Positions 21,040 to 32,800 of a stretch of 64,000 bases of DNA are shown in pieces. The translations under genes and the position numbers were made by a program. Each line of letters starts with the position of its first letter. Position 1 is the first letter of the stretch. This stretch comes from Lateolabrax maculatus. Its lineage: Eukaryota; Chordata; Actinopteri; Acropomatiformes; Lateolabracidae. The stretch lies in the NCBI GenBank assembly GCA_031216445.1, contig CM062217.1, positions 24,979,001 to 25,043,000 of the forward strand. Direction: 5' to 3'. The notes beneath the pieces are model-generated. The model was given only the letters and a program-made list of their open reading frames with translations. It was not told the origin of the DNA and made no database searches.

Positions 21040-23043
21040 GAGGAGTTCAGGAAGGTTGAACTGAACTCGAGGCACTGGCCGAGGAGGTGGAGTTGCAGCC
21101 ATCTTCGACTCTAGCTTATTAATCAACCCTAAACCTAAACTCAGTTTGAACTCGTTCGAAAGTTTTGTTCTTAGTCTTCCACACCCAACCTGGAAAACTC
21201 TGCAGCCAATTCTAATTCTAATGTACCGCGCTCCCAGGCCCTATTCTGAATTTTTAGCAGATTTCTTCTGAGTTTTTACCAAGTTAAGTCTTCAAAACAG
21301 ATAAAATCATTATCATAGGTGATTTTAATATTCATGAGGACGTTGATAATGATAGGCTTAGTTCTGCGTTTATCTCACTATTAGATTCGATTGGCTCCTG
21401 TCAGAGTGTAAACAAACCCACTCACTGTTTTAACCACACCCTCGATCTTGTTCTGTCATATGGAATCGAAATTGAACATTGAACATTCTTCCCACAAAAT
21501 CCTGTCTTATCAGACCATTATTTAATAACTTTTGAATTTATATTACTGGACTACAGGCCATTAGGCAAACATTCCTTCAGTAGATGCCTGTCTGATAGTG
21601 CTGTAGCTAAATTTAAAGAAGTGATTCCATCGGCATTTAATTCAATGCCATGTCTCAATATAACGGAGGTCTCCTATGCTTTAGTCCCTCCCAAATTGAT
21701 CATCTGGTTGATAGTGCTGCAGGCTCGCTGCGAACTACTCTCGATTCTATTGCCCCTATGAAAAAGAAGATAATAAAACAAAAGAGGTTAGCTCCATGGT
21801 ATAACTCCTTAACCCGCAAATTAAAAGAAACTAGAAAATTAGAAAGGAAATGGTGTTCCACCAAACTGGAGGAAACTCATTTAGTTTGGTAAGATAGTCT
21901 TAGAATATACAGGAAGGCCCTCGTAATGCCAGAGGAGCCTGTTACTCCTCACTAATAGAGGAACATAAGAACAACCACAGGTTTCTTTTCAGCACCGTAG
22001 CCAGGCTGACACAGAGTCAGAGCTCTGTTGAGCCATGTATTCCCAGAGCTCTCAGTAGTAATAACTTCATGAGCTTCTTTGATGATAAAATTCTAACTAT
22101 TAGAGAAAAAAATCATCATCTTGTGCTCTCAGCCAGTTCAGATATAGCTTCAAGTACAGGAACCTCAGAAACAGCTGTAGAACCAATTGACCTTCACCAA
22201 CTAACTTCAATGTTTTTTTCATCTAAACCAACAATCTGCCTCTTGGACCCCATCCCAACTAGGCTCCTTAAAGAAGTTCTACCCTTAGTTAGCACTTCTT
22301 TACTAGACATGATCAATCTGTCTTTATTAACAGGCTATGTACCACAGTCCTTCAAAGTAGCTGTAATTAAACCTCTTCTTAAAAAGCCTACGCTTGATAC
22401 AGTTTTTTACAGGGTTTTAGCCAACTATAGACCTATATCTAACCTTCCCTTTCTCTCCAGAATCCTTGAGAAAGCAGTCGTCAATCAGTTATGTGACTTT
22501 CTACACAACAATAGTTTATTTGAGGATTTTCAGTCAGGATTTAGAGAGCATCATAGCACAGAGACAGCACTGGTGAAAGAGACGAATGACCTCTTAGTAA
22601 AGCTCTTATTGGTCAGGCACCATCGTATCTTAAAGACCTGATAGTACCGTATTACCCCACTAGAGCACTACGCTCACAGAATGCAGGGTTACTTGTGGTA
22701 CCTAAAGTCTCTAAAAGTAGAACAGGAGCCAGAACCTTCAGTTATCAAGCTCCTCTTCTGTGGAACCAGCTCCCAGTTTGGGTTCGGGAGGCAGACACCC
22801 TCTCCTCTTTAAAGCTTATAGTTAGGGCTGGCTCAGATGAGCCCTGAACCATCCCTTAGTTATGCTGCGGGGGATTTCCTATGACGCACTGAGCTTCTCT
22901 CTCCTCCTCTCCCTCTTTATCTGTACGCATTCCTATCACACTAATACATGTTACTAACTCCACTTCTTCCCGGTAGTTGTTGTGCCTTCTGTGCTTTTTC
23001 GCTTTCTCACTTTCTGCAGGTATTTCTGCCTCTGCAGTTGTAG
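21040..23043 (+). mobile_element. L2-type LINE, internally deleted (copy C)
   Basis: The 5' part carries remnants of an AP-endonuclease domain (IIIIGDFNIHEDVDNDRLSS, then THCFNHTLDLVLS). The reverse-transcriptase N-terminal blocks follow: FKVAVIKPLLKKPTLD, NYRPISNLPFLSRILEKAVV, FQSGFREHHSTETALVKETN. At about 22600 the frame jumps directly to ALIGQAPSYLKDLI, a block normally near the C-terminus. The catalytic palm, including the Asp-Asp motif, is therefore missing. A second small deletion occurs near LSSL. The tail carries the 3' UTR found in copies A and B but stops early. Stop codons and frameshifts show it is dead. Confidence 0.88.
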
Positions 23044-24960
23044 ATTCCCAAAACACAGAAAGGATCCAAACACAGAGATACAACAGCAGAAAATTATTTA
23101 ATAAAATAAGGACTTACAACAAAAATCTAAGACGGGGACAAATCCAGGAATGTTAGGAAAAACCATGAGGGACAAATACCAACCACCAACGACGAGAACC
23201 AGACAAAGAACAAAGGGAACACAGGAACAAATGTGCACACAGACAGCTAATCACAGGAGCAAGACACAGCTGGGATAGGCAGGGACTGGGGAAAGGAGGG
23301 AAACACAAGGGCAGGAAGTGACAATAACTAGAAACAAGACACACGGAAGACTGCAAGGGACAACAGGAAACAAGGAATGAATCACAATACACAAAGAAAC
23401 ACTGAACATGGAAAACTCCTAGCAAGTCCACAGTGAATACAGTTAAACAAGAGGGGGGAACAAAGGCAGACCATTACACAACCTGTTGAAGGTGTTGATA
23501 GTTTCATATATCTAGGTACATATTTGGAAAAAACTTGAGTTTTGCTGACAATACCAATTATGTCTTTTAAAAACGTGTGAAGTGTCTCTACCTAGTCTGG
23601 GAAGTTAAACAGCTTTGGAGTTTGACAAAATCTTTGTTCCTGGTTTGGGCATCTGAGCTGTACATACAAAAACAGATTTGGAAGAAAAGTTGACTCAACC
23701 ACACAAGCTGACCCCGTTCTGGAAGATACCACCGACCTAGCCTGGGAACCAGAGGAATCTGAGAGCACATGTTTTATTTGCTCTGATACAGGTTTGGAAA
23801 TTAAGCTACTACTTATATTTGAATGGGTATTTATTATGTAATTTCACATGGTGTTCCCTAATGCCTTCATTTGTTGTATTCTTAATGTGTAGTCAAAGAC
23901 AAATTCCCATCAAGGTGAACAAGTTGCAATGCATTATACAAAATACATCTGTTTGTGGTTGCAGCCTCATGCTGAAGGTAAGCTTCTCTGCAGCGGGCCC
24001 TGAAGGATCATGAGAGCAGAGAGGATAAATGATTCATAGATGTTTACCACAGTGTACCGTTTCAGTCATCAGACCTAAGAGGTTTTTCTGCGGTGCAACA
24101 CAACCATGTCACTTCCACCATGACTGAACAAGCGGCACACTAAGAAAATACAGACAAACAAATGGGACGTGTTTCTGGTGGGATTCTGAATGTAAATAAA
24201 TCCAGAGATGAATCCAGGAAATGGTCCAGGAAAGGCCTGCTGAGGTCTGTACCTAAATAGAATAATAAGCCAGCGAGAGAACAAGCCCAAACATAAAACC
24301 AGAACTGCACAGTAATCCCATCGACAATTTTGCACTTACTTAATCATTGTCACAGTTACTATAAACATGCAGCGCCTGAGTATTTTGCAAAGAAAAGCGG
24401 GAGGCAAACTACCACATCCAGATGCTCAAAGCTGAATCATAAACATAGACTTGACAGTTTGTTTGTTTTTATGATTTGTGACCCACATTTTTCAACACTG
24501 TAGTTGCAGTCAGCACAAAAGCAGAGTCAGTGTGGAGAACTTTTCTTAGCTGTGAAAACCCACTGTATATACACTCCACTTTTTTTTCATACCGTCAAAA
24601 CAGTTACATTTATGTTCAAAACCTAACATAACACAAAATTAATGTCAATTAGCCTCCAATTGGCTTTTTTTCTGCTGCATCTACATGTAAAAAGGAATAA
24701 TAATGAAAAACTCCTCATTCGGACACTGAGTGCCCGTTTTACATCTATGAAAGGGTCGTGCCAGGTGGGGTTATTTTTCACTATTCCTCACCCCCACCAA
24801 GGAATTATTTTTCTCATGGAGATGGAAGGCTTATGAATACCAGCCACCTGATCAGATGTCTCTCTTGGATGCAATAAACGCTGGGAGTATGGACACGTCT
24901 GCAGAAGGTTGCCAGGGATACAGGGTTACATTTGTGCCAAGAGGATGACATATCTGGTCG
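23044..24960. other. Intergenic stretch without recognised gene
   Basis: No conserved coding blocks were seen. Short ORFs are present on both strands. A purine-rich stretch at about 23160-23460 gives a Ser/Cys/Pro-rich antisense frame that looks compositional. Confidence 0.5.
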
Positions 24961-25136
24961 ACATGCAAAACAACACAGTCAAACGACACATCAGGACTTC
25001 ACAGTCCCATGACAGGGAGCGCAACAGGACGCCTGAAGTACAGTTCAAAGTTGAATGGATATAGAAAAATGTTTTGTCATATGTTCAGCCCACATAGACA
25101 GTGTGTAAGCAACATAATTTTGGCACAGATGGAACC
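24961..25136 (+). repeat. Interspersed repeat, also present twice near 31 kb
   Basis: Blocks ACAACACAGTCAAAC, GAAGTACAGTTCAAAG, ATGTTTTGTCA and CATAATTTTGGCACAGATGGAA recur in order. They appear at 31341-31448 in the same orientation and at 30966-31185 reversed. This is an unnamed family to me. Confidence 0.75.
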
Positions 25137-25959
25137 CCATACACATGAGGCTGTCACTGCTGCAATGGGTGCAATGCCTCAATAAATTGTTGACTTGAGC
25201 AGGTGGAATAATTGACATGCTGGTACATCATACCAGCATACTCTCTGTCACCTTTCTCATCACACCTGAAAGCTTCGCTTGCATTTTGTCCTCATTTGGA
25301 ACTTGACAGCCGTTTTTTGGTAAAAGCAAAAAAAAGGGTGGGGAGGCGCAAGAATGTGTGTGGTGATGAATGACTCGTGTGGAAGTGAAATGAAGCTTCT
25401 GCAGGTAAAGCAATACATGCAGAATGTGTGTAGATGTAAAAGAATATTTACAAGGAATAAAAGCATGTGGGTGGTTTCAGCAATTCAAAAATACCTTTGC
25501 TTTGGTCACGTAAGGGTAAAAACTAAAATCCTGCATTATAAATGTTTAATCAAGTAAAAGTAAATTTGCAAACATTAGCAACATGTGCTTAAAGTATCAA
25601 AAGTAAAAGTACTAAAAATGTGTGGGATACTATTATATATTCCATCATTGAGCTCTTTTGAACTCCATTGTCCTTTATATCAGAACACATGGGAGTGCGT
25701 TGTCACGTTCACTGGTGTTCACAGCTTGGTTTCTATGGCTACCTGCAGTTACACAGGCTTGAAAAGCCCTCGCACTGTACGGGGGAAACGCACAACTGCA
25801 TCTACAGTTAAATACCTACGTACAACCTCATCTAAGAGCTTCCCAGCTGTAGGGACATCAGAATGTAACATAAATGCAGACCCAAGAGCAGTGTCCACCA
25901 ACCTTTATACTGTATTAATACATTTGACGTTACAGTTTATGATCCAATAAATATACAAT

Positions 25960-26092
25960 TTGCAGAAAATAACACACATACATACATACAAGTACAATTG
26001 TAATGTACCAAGGGGTACACCACAGCAAATTCCTTGTATGTGAAAACCTTCATGGCAAAAAACCCGATTCTGATTCTGATGAATATTCATTA
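25960..26092 (+). mobile_element. Short retroelement 3' end with CTGATT-type tail
   Basis: The block AATTCCTTGTATGTGAAAAC, then GGCAAAAAACCCGATTCTGATTCTGA, is a common fish retroposon tail ending in a hexamer repeat. A related tail ends at 39472. Only the 3' end remains. Confidence 0.5.
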
Positions 26093-26158
26093 AAATTCAT
26101 TATCCAACCCTCTAGGGCTTACAGTTCTTTGCAATTTGCTGAGGCTCATTTCTCTATA

Positions 26159-26568
26159 GTCAAGTCAAGTCAATTTTTTTTGTAAAGCGCCAAATCATAA
26201 CAAAAGTTATCTCAAGACGCTTTCACATAGAGTTGGTCTAGACCATACTCTTTAAAATATTATTTACAGAGACCCAACAGTTCCCACCATGAGCAAGCAC
26301 TTGGTGACAGTGGCGAGGAAAAACTCCCTTTTAACAGGTAGAAACCTCGAGCAGAACCAGGCTCTGGGTGGGCGGCCATCTGCATCGACCCAGTTGGGTT
26401 GAAAGGGGAGGAGAGAGGGGGAGAGGGGAGACAGAACAGGAGGAGAGACAACAAATCAGACTAATAATAATAACAACTGCAGCAGTGAGTGTGGAGCAGG
26501 AACATGGGGGCAGTAGACGGCCTGCAGTCACAGATCCAGAATCTACAGCTGCAGAGGCAGAAACACCA
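26159..26568 (-). mobile_element. L2-type LINE 3' UTR fragment (copy B)
   Basis: Nearly identical to 3969-4380 (copy A) over its whole length, starting with TCAAGTCAAGTCAATTTT, and in the same orientation. It contains only 3' UTR sequence. The high similarity indicates a fairly recent shared source. Confidence 0.85.
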
Positions 26569-26741
26569 ACACAAGCATTCTGTGTCAAAGCAATGAAAAG
26601 TGATCCAGTTGTGCAAAGAGTTTTGAGAAAGTAAACTGGTGCAGACAGATGCAATTTAGTGATTGTAAACCTCCTTTTCAACCCTCTCTCCGAATGAATG
26701 AGCTAACCTTGGTCACTTCCCACCCCCCAGCCAGCTCCAAC

Positions 26742-26761
26742 GGGGGGGGGGGGGGGGGGGG
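26742..26761 (+). repeat. Poly-G tract (20 G)
   Basis: An uninterrupted G run; its length is prone to sequencing and assembly error. Purine-rich sequence follows (to about 26860). Confidence 0.85.
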
Positions 26762-28616
26762 TTCAAGGGTAGAGGACAAAGCAGAAAGGGAGGGCCTCAG
26801 AGGCAGAGTCGGGAGGCGTGAGGGAAGCGAGAGCCGGTGGGACAGACGAGGCAAGAGATGAAGGAGACAGGGTGCAGTGGTTGTGGTGGATCGGGACACT
26901 GTGTGTTGAAGTGGGAGGTTTGAGAGTTAGACAGAGTTTGGCATGATAGGCTTCGGCTCGGGGTGGGTGGGTGGGTGGGGGGGCTGTGAGTAAAAGCTCA
27001 GACAGCAGCAGGGATAGGTGGAGGAAAGTAAGAAAATGTATTCTACAACATGATTCATGTTGATGACTAAAAGGGTCATTGCCCACAGTGTCCATTCAGG
27101 AACCGTAAATTGCGTTCAGGAAACCATGCTATGACGACATTATTGCTGTAACCATGTTGATGAACCGCAAGGGACTGACTATAGTAACAACAAATGTTAT
27201 CTACAGATGCTATTGTATACTGAATGGTAAGTCAGGACAAAAGATAGTAAACATGAAAATAGCAATGGAATTTTTAATGTTTCTCTGACTATCAGAGGTA
27301 TACACACACACACACACACTTATTAATTCTATGTCCTGAGAGCTGCTCAAAATCCCCACATATCAAAGCCAGAATACACACTGTTACACCCAGTCACAAA
27401 AGGAAATTACTCAGTGTTTTGTCATTGTTCTTTTTTTTTATTAGCTTTTCTTTAGAAACTTTGCACCACATACATGTACCAATATAAAAACTCTCAAATC
27501 ATGAGAATTTCTTCCGGAGTAGGACAAAGTAAATTTGCATAGCACCAACAGAATACAGTGCCCAGCAAGCAATTACTTAAATAACTATATAATAAACACA
27601 TTGATATAAGCATACTTGTATAACAGCAACTTGCATGTGCAATAATAACAAAGAGAAAACCCTTTCCACATATTGTACCAGCTTACAGTGGAGCCCCATG
27701 GAGAGAAAAACCAAATTCATCCCCACAGTTGTGCTATAATGATCCCTTTGAAACCCATCACCAGACCTATAGCAGTGTTCTGACACTGAGAGCTGATGAT
27801 GCTGCGGTGCAGCTCTTCCCCACATTGCACGTACTTTCACCTTTGTTTATATTTTCAGCAGATTCTGTTTCATAGGTAGGTTTCACAGCAGGGTGTCGAT
27901 ATAATATAAATGAATAAATGAGCAAATTTGCCCTTTCCTGGCTTTGAAAAATCATCCTGTTTGACATGTTACACAGTTACCACTTCTGAACTGCACACTG
28001 CTCACATGGACACACTGCTGTTTTAAATACGACAGATGATATACATCATTTTGAACAGGACGTGAATTAATTCACAGACATCGCTTTAAAGCACATCGAT
28101 GGTGGAACTGCAAAAGGCCAAACCAAACTTAAAAATGCACAAAATAATGTTTTTTTTCTTCGCAGCAGAAGTGAAAATTCTGCATTTTTCATCTTCATTT
28201 TTTTAGAAAAACCATAACACGTTTAGACACACCACAAATATGTTACCACGGCAGGAGGACTGTGTGTGTGTGGGCTGGGTTTGTAGGTGATAGTTTTCCA
28301 GTAACTCAGGACTGTTTATTGCTCTCTAAACCTTCCTCATCCAACCAACTGACTTGGCTGTGGCAATGCCTTGGAAACAAAGTTAAAAAATAACACCTTG
28401 AGTTATTCCGCCTTGTATGGTATTGCCGTTCCACAGAGGGACTGGACTGTTTATTCAAGTTGCTGTAATGCTGTGTACTGAAGAACCAGTGTTGTCCTAT
28501 AGCACTAATCACATTCAGCCCTTAGGATCAAATTGATATGGTTTCACTTTTAATAATTCTCCTAATACTAGTGTTACAAAGACCTGTCAAAACAACTTTC
28601 CTTTCCTTTAAGGAAA

Positions 28617-28647
28617 CCACCCCTTGCCATAAAAAGGCAAGGGGTGG
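28617..28647. repeat. Perfect 12-bp hairpin
   Basis: CCACCCCTTGCC is followed by a 7-base A-rich loop and GGCAAGGGGTGG. There are no mismatches in the arms. It has no known function to me. Confidence 0.85.
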
Positions 28648-28849
28648 GGGATCCTAATGGGTTTGCTTTTGTTGACCCTCTGAACGATAATCTGCACTGG
28701 TGATACCACTATATGCTTGCAAACCAAAAAAAATATAAACATCTGATAAGCAGACCGCCATGACATCTCTGCACCCTTTCATACTCCAGAGGGAATACAC
28801 CGTTTCACTTGCTTCTAGTGCCATTGTCAGGACACCAGATCAGTCCGTT

Positions 28850-29030
28850 CATTAGTTTTGGTCAATTGATTTTTTTAATCTGTAAAATGTCAGAAAACAC
28901 AGAGAAACACAAGATATCTATTGCTTGTTTGTCTGACCAACAGTCCAAATCACAATACTACAAAACACTATTTTTTTGTAATTGTCGATTTATTTTCTGA
29001 CAATTAATTAATCAACTTGTTTCTGCATAA
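28850..29030. repeat. Common teleost interspersed repeat (ACCAACAGTCCAAA family), copy 1
   Basis: Blocks GTCAGAAAACAC, TTGTCTGACCAACAGTCCAAA and TTATTTTCTGACAATTAATTAATCAAC match a very abundant percomorph repeat whose ends contain ATTAATCGATTAAT-like sequence. Further copies occur near 38950, 40960, 48080, 49625 and 59405. Confidence 0.65.
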
Positions 29031-29087
29031 CAAAATGCTGATTTTCATTCTAAACATATAAAATAAGTTTTTTTTTATATACACAAA

Positions 29088-29096
29088 TATAAATAA
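29088..29096 (-). promoter_or_regulatory. AU-rich element nonamer in putative TNF-ligand 3' UTR
   Basis: The minus strand reads TTATTTATA, matching the UUAUUUA(U/A)(U/A) class of mRNA-destabilising elements, about 300 nt after the stop codon. Many cytokine mRNAs carry such elements. One nonamer alone is weak evidence. Confidence 0.35.
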
Positions 29097-29394
29097 GATA
29101 TATTTAATACCGTTCACAGCACCTATTCTGCCAAAAGGCTGTGGAGTTGCAAATGCTAGAGATGTTGTTAAAATATACATGTTCTTTAGAATAGTGTATC
29201 ATAGTTGAATCATTAATGAATAAAACCAATGCAGCTTATAACATCGATGAGATAAAGCAAACCTGCAGTCAAACAGATACTAGTAGCCTTTCCGTGGGCA
29301 GCAATAGTAACCATAAAACTACACTGTATCTTCCCTTAAGCGTCCATGAAGGTGAGGGTTAGATTCAGGTGATTCTTGCTGTCTGATCTGATGA

Positions 29395-29819
29395 CTAATA
29401 CAAAAAATCAACGCCGAAGAACACCTCGTGTTCATTCTTAGCGATAAGACGCGGGTGTGATGATGTGACGCTCAGTCTAGAGTTGGCATCCAGCTGGAAC
29501 TTGCCGGACGTGTAGAGGGACTTGCTCCAGGTTTCCAGGCCGCAACTCACCGTGTCCACAGACGTCAGGAGACGCGTGCTGCCTTTGTAGGTATCCCGGA
29601 TTAAATGCACTGTGTTGGTGAGTTTCAGCTGATCACCGTGACACTGCGACATGTGGCCTTCCTCACTCATATAGGTGATCTGCAGGAAGACTCTGTACAT
29701 GCCGTGTCTGGGCACCACAAGCTTTCCACCAGAGTAGTTAAAACCTCCAAGACAGAAGGCCTCTCCAATCGTACTCTCCCATTCCAGATATTTCCCAGTA
29801 GTGCTCCTGTTTATAGGAG
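29395..29819 (-). CDS. tnfsf15: tnfsf15-like exon 4: TNF homology domain and stop
   Basis: The acceptor tctcattcctag has a strong pyrimidine tract and restores the frame (G|CT). A nearer AG at aaacag would break it. The exon encodes APINRSTTGKYLEWES and the complete TNF jelly-roll domain to TAG. Confidence 0.93.
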
Positions 29820-32800
29820 CTAGGAATGAGAGCAGAAAGGCAAAAATTAGGTCATGAATGTGTTTTTTTTTTTTTTTGCTTCCATTTTATTCAAATATGT
29901 CACATATTTCAGTAATTCTGGGAACAAAAAAAAGCACAGGCGGACAACTATTTGTTTTTATCATTTACCATTTTTATCACTATCATCTCTAAAGTGCCAT
30001 GGCTTTTCAAAACCTTCAAAGGGGCATTGAACTTACCCCACCCATGTCAACTTTTTATGACTATGCTGACCATCTTTGTTAACCATCCGTCTGTTTTGGC
30101 TACCCCTCCACTGCCTCTATTTATCAGATGTGATTCGGAGGCAAAGCAGAAAATGCAACAGAGAGGAGAGCTGCTTCTTTCTTCTGCGTATGACTAACTG
30201 TCATAAGGCACCTTTCCTGAAAATCATTGGTCCGCTGTGAGATGATTCACCACTGTTAAGCTTGCTTTAGCGCATGTCAAAAAAAATGTAGTCTTCTTTG
30301 TTCAAAGGAAATCCAAGCTGTCTATTATAATCTATATAAAAACTCTATAGTAGTCTCTATAGTCTGATGATACAGTTCAACATACAGTATATTATAGTGT
30401 ATAGGTTCATATAGTTTGTATGTTATGTAACACCAACATATAAAACTATTACAATCTCTGTTGTTTTGCTGAACTGTTCTTCTTTATCTTAATCTTAAGA
30501 GCGTTGCAGTCCAAACTAGCATGTATATTTTTAGCTTGTGCAAACCTGAAACCAACCCTTTTAGGAAGACAGTGATCCTGTTTTACTATCACATCTTACC
30601 TGTGAGCATAGCTCCTGGATTCTCGAAGATTGTATTTTGCTGCTGTTCTACAAGAGAGATAAAACAGCATAGCTGAATGACTTTTTTCATTTTATCTTTT
30701 CTGGCCAGAAATCAACAAACTTTCATCTTTTATCCCACTAGATTATTGAACAATATGTTTACCTGATGAATAGCTGCTAGGCTGCATTGTGGGCTGTAAG
30801 GAAACAAACAGTCATTTGTTAGAACCAAAGGCAAAGATGCCAGAAATTAAAATAACAACCAAAAATAATACTACAATAAATGCAAGTGCATCTTATAATG
30901 GCACAAATGTTAGGCTACATAATGTATTGTTTCATTTGAATAATTATAAAATATAAACCATCCTGAGGGGTTCCTGTGCCGAAATTATGTCTTTGCACAC
31001 TGTCTATGTCGATTATGTCATTTCATCTTTGAACTGTACTCCAGTCGTGACAAAACTGACAATCTCGGTTTGTCACGTCTGTCGATGCTCACCAGACAAA
31101 ACATCCGGCTGTGTCAATTCAACTTTAAAGTGAACTTGTGTCATCCTGTCTGTTGTTTGACTGTGTTGTTTTGTAGAAAGCTGCTGAATGCACACAGTGT
31201 ACATACGCTTTAGCGGAATTAACAGGCCCCTTCTTTATTACAACATAGTTAGAAGTTGCTAGAAAGCCCAGGAAGGACAGGTAAGGTCCCGGACGTCGGC
31301 TCAGCTTTCTTCATTTTTCTTTTTTTTTGACACAGTGAGACGACCGAAGTACAGTTCAAAGATGAATACACACAGACAAATGTTTTGTCACATCTTCACT
31401 CGACACAGACAGTGTGCAAACGACATCATTTTGGCACAGATGGAACTCACAGATGGGCGGAAGGACTTCAAGCTATTTTTGACCCATACTTTTTTAAAGT
31501 GGCCTAAAGAATGCGGATGGCAGCATTACGCCTCGCGGCCTTCGACAGAGGAAGAAGAGGAGACAAAGGGTGTCTAGTTACCAAGCAACGAAACTAACAG
31601 AAATGGCAGGATGGCTTCGTCCTGTCGCTGTCTCTCACCAAATCCCTTTTACAAACGGTACAACTTAATAACACCTGTCTTCTCCAACGAGTCCTTCTGT
31701 TGTGGCTAAGTACTGAAATATTCCCATTATTCCTAATGAATAAAAAGTCAAGTTTTATACACATACAAACTCCCCAAATAGAGTTGTTTCAGTGAGCGGA
31801 TGGTCGGCGCAGGAACACCGGTGAGTGTCGGTGTCGGGTGTCGTGTGTCGGTGCCGGGTGGGGTGTGTCGGTGCCGGTGTCGGGTGTCGGTGTCGTGTGT
31901 CGGTGCCGGGTGTCGGTGCAGGTGCCGGGTGTCGGTGCCGGTGCCGGGTGGGGTGTGTCGGTGCCGGGTGTCGGTGTCGGGTGTCGGTGCCGGTGCCGGG
32001 TGGGGTGTGTCGGTGTCGGTGCCGTGTGTCGGTGCCGGGTGTCGGTGTCGGGTGCCGGTGTCGGTGCCGGGTGGGGTGTGTCGGTGTCGGTGCCGTGTGT
32101 CGGTGCCGGGTGTCGGTGCCGTGTGTCGGTGCCGGGTGTCGGTGCCGGGTGGGGTGTGTCGGTGCCGGGTGTCGGTGCCGTGTGTCGGTGCCGGTGCCGG
32201 GTGTCGGTGCCGGTGCCGGGTGTCGGTGTCGGTGCCGTGTGTCGGTGTCGGTGCCGGGTGTCGGTGCCGTGTGTCGGTGTCGGTGCCGGGTGTCGGTGCC
32301 GTGTGTCGGTGCCGGGTGTCGGTGCCGTGTGTCGGTGCCGGGTGTCGGTGCCGGGTGTCGGTGCCGTCCCTCTGGCTGCGTTGTTTTGTCACCTTTTGAG
32401 ATGCGGAGCAAGCACGAGCTACACCTGCCCTGATTTCCCTACTGCGCGTGCAGCGAAAACTTCCGATGCCAGCTTTCACTGTACCTTTCCTCTGGGAGAC
32501 GCGCAGCCGGAAACACACGCTGACCCGTTTACAAAGTGTACGTATCGACCAGTCGCTCAACGTTACTCTATAGAAGCAGCCGGTCGGCCGTCGGCCGTCC
32601 CCGGTGTGCGGAGGTTACCTTGCCGCCCGGTGACTGGTGTCCTCCCGCCAGGAGCACCGCTGTGACCAGCAGAGCCAGCGCCACAGAGAGCAGCAGCAGG
32701 AACGCGGCGGCCAGGAGCCGGGCGACCCGCTGCAGTCGAGCCTCTCTCTGGCGGAGAAGCTGAATCAAAGTGTTGTGGTCGTGGAGCCCTGCCTCGCCTC

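Larger units (their letters stand above)
27300..29394 (-). other. Downstream region and possible 3' UTR of the TNF-ligand gene
   Basis: Minus-strand AATAAA hexamers (plus TTTATT) occur near 28989, 28450, 28315 and 27435, so a 3' UTR of 0.4-2 kb is possible. No other gene is seen. A perfect hairpin (28617-28647), an AU-rich element (29088) and an interspersed repeat (28850-29030) lie inside. Confidence 0.4.

Noticed and set aside
22069..22641. 190-codon ORF considered as a host gene
   Set aside because: It is plainly the reverse-transcriptase N-terminal part of an L2 LINE that is internally deleted and broken.
29813..29820. Use of the nearer acceptor (aaacag) for the last TNF-ligand exon
   Set aside because: It would put the exon out of frame with exon 3; the upstream acceptor tctcattcctag restores continuity.
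31748..32665. Open frames of 199-275 codons on both strands (His/Thr/Pro-rich and Cys/Arg/Val-rich)
   Set aside because: They arise from the hexamer minisatellite, whose period is a multiple of three, and lie in an intron. No domain, codon bias or conservation is visible.
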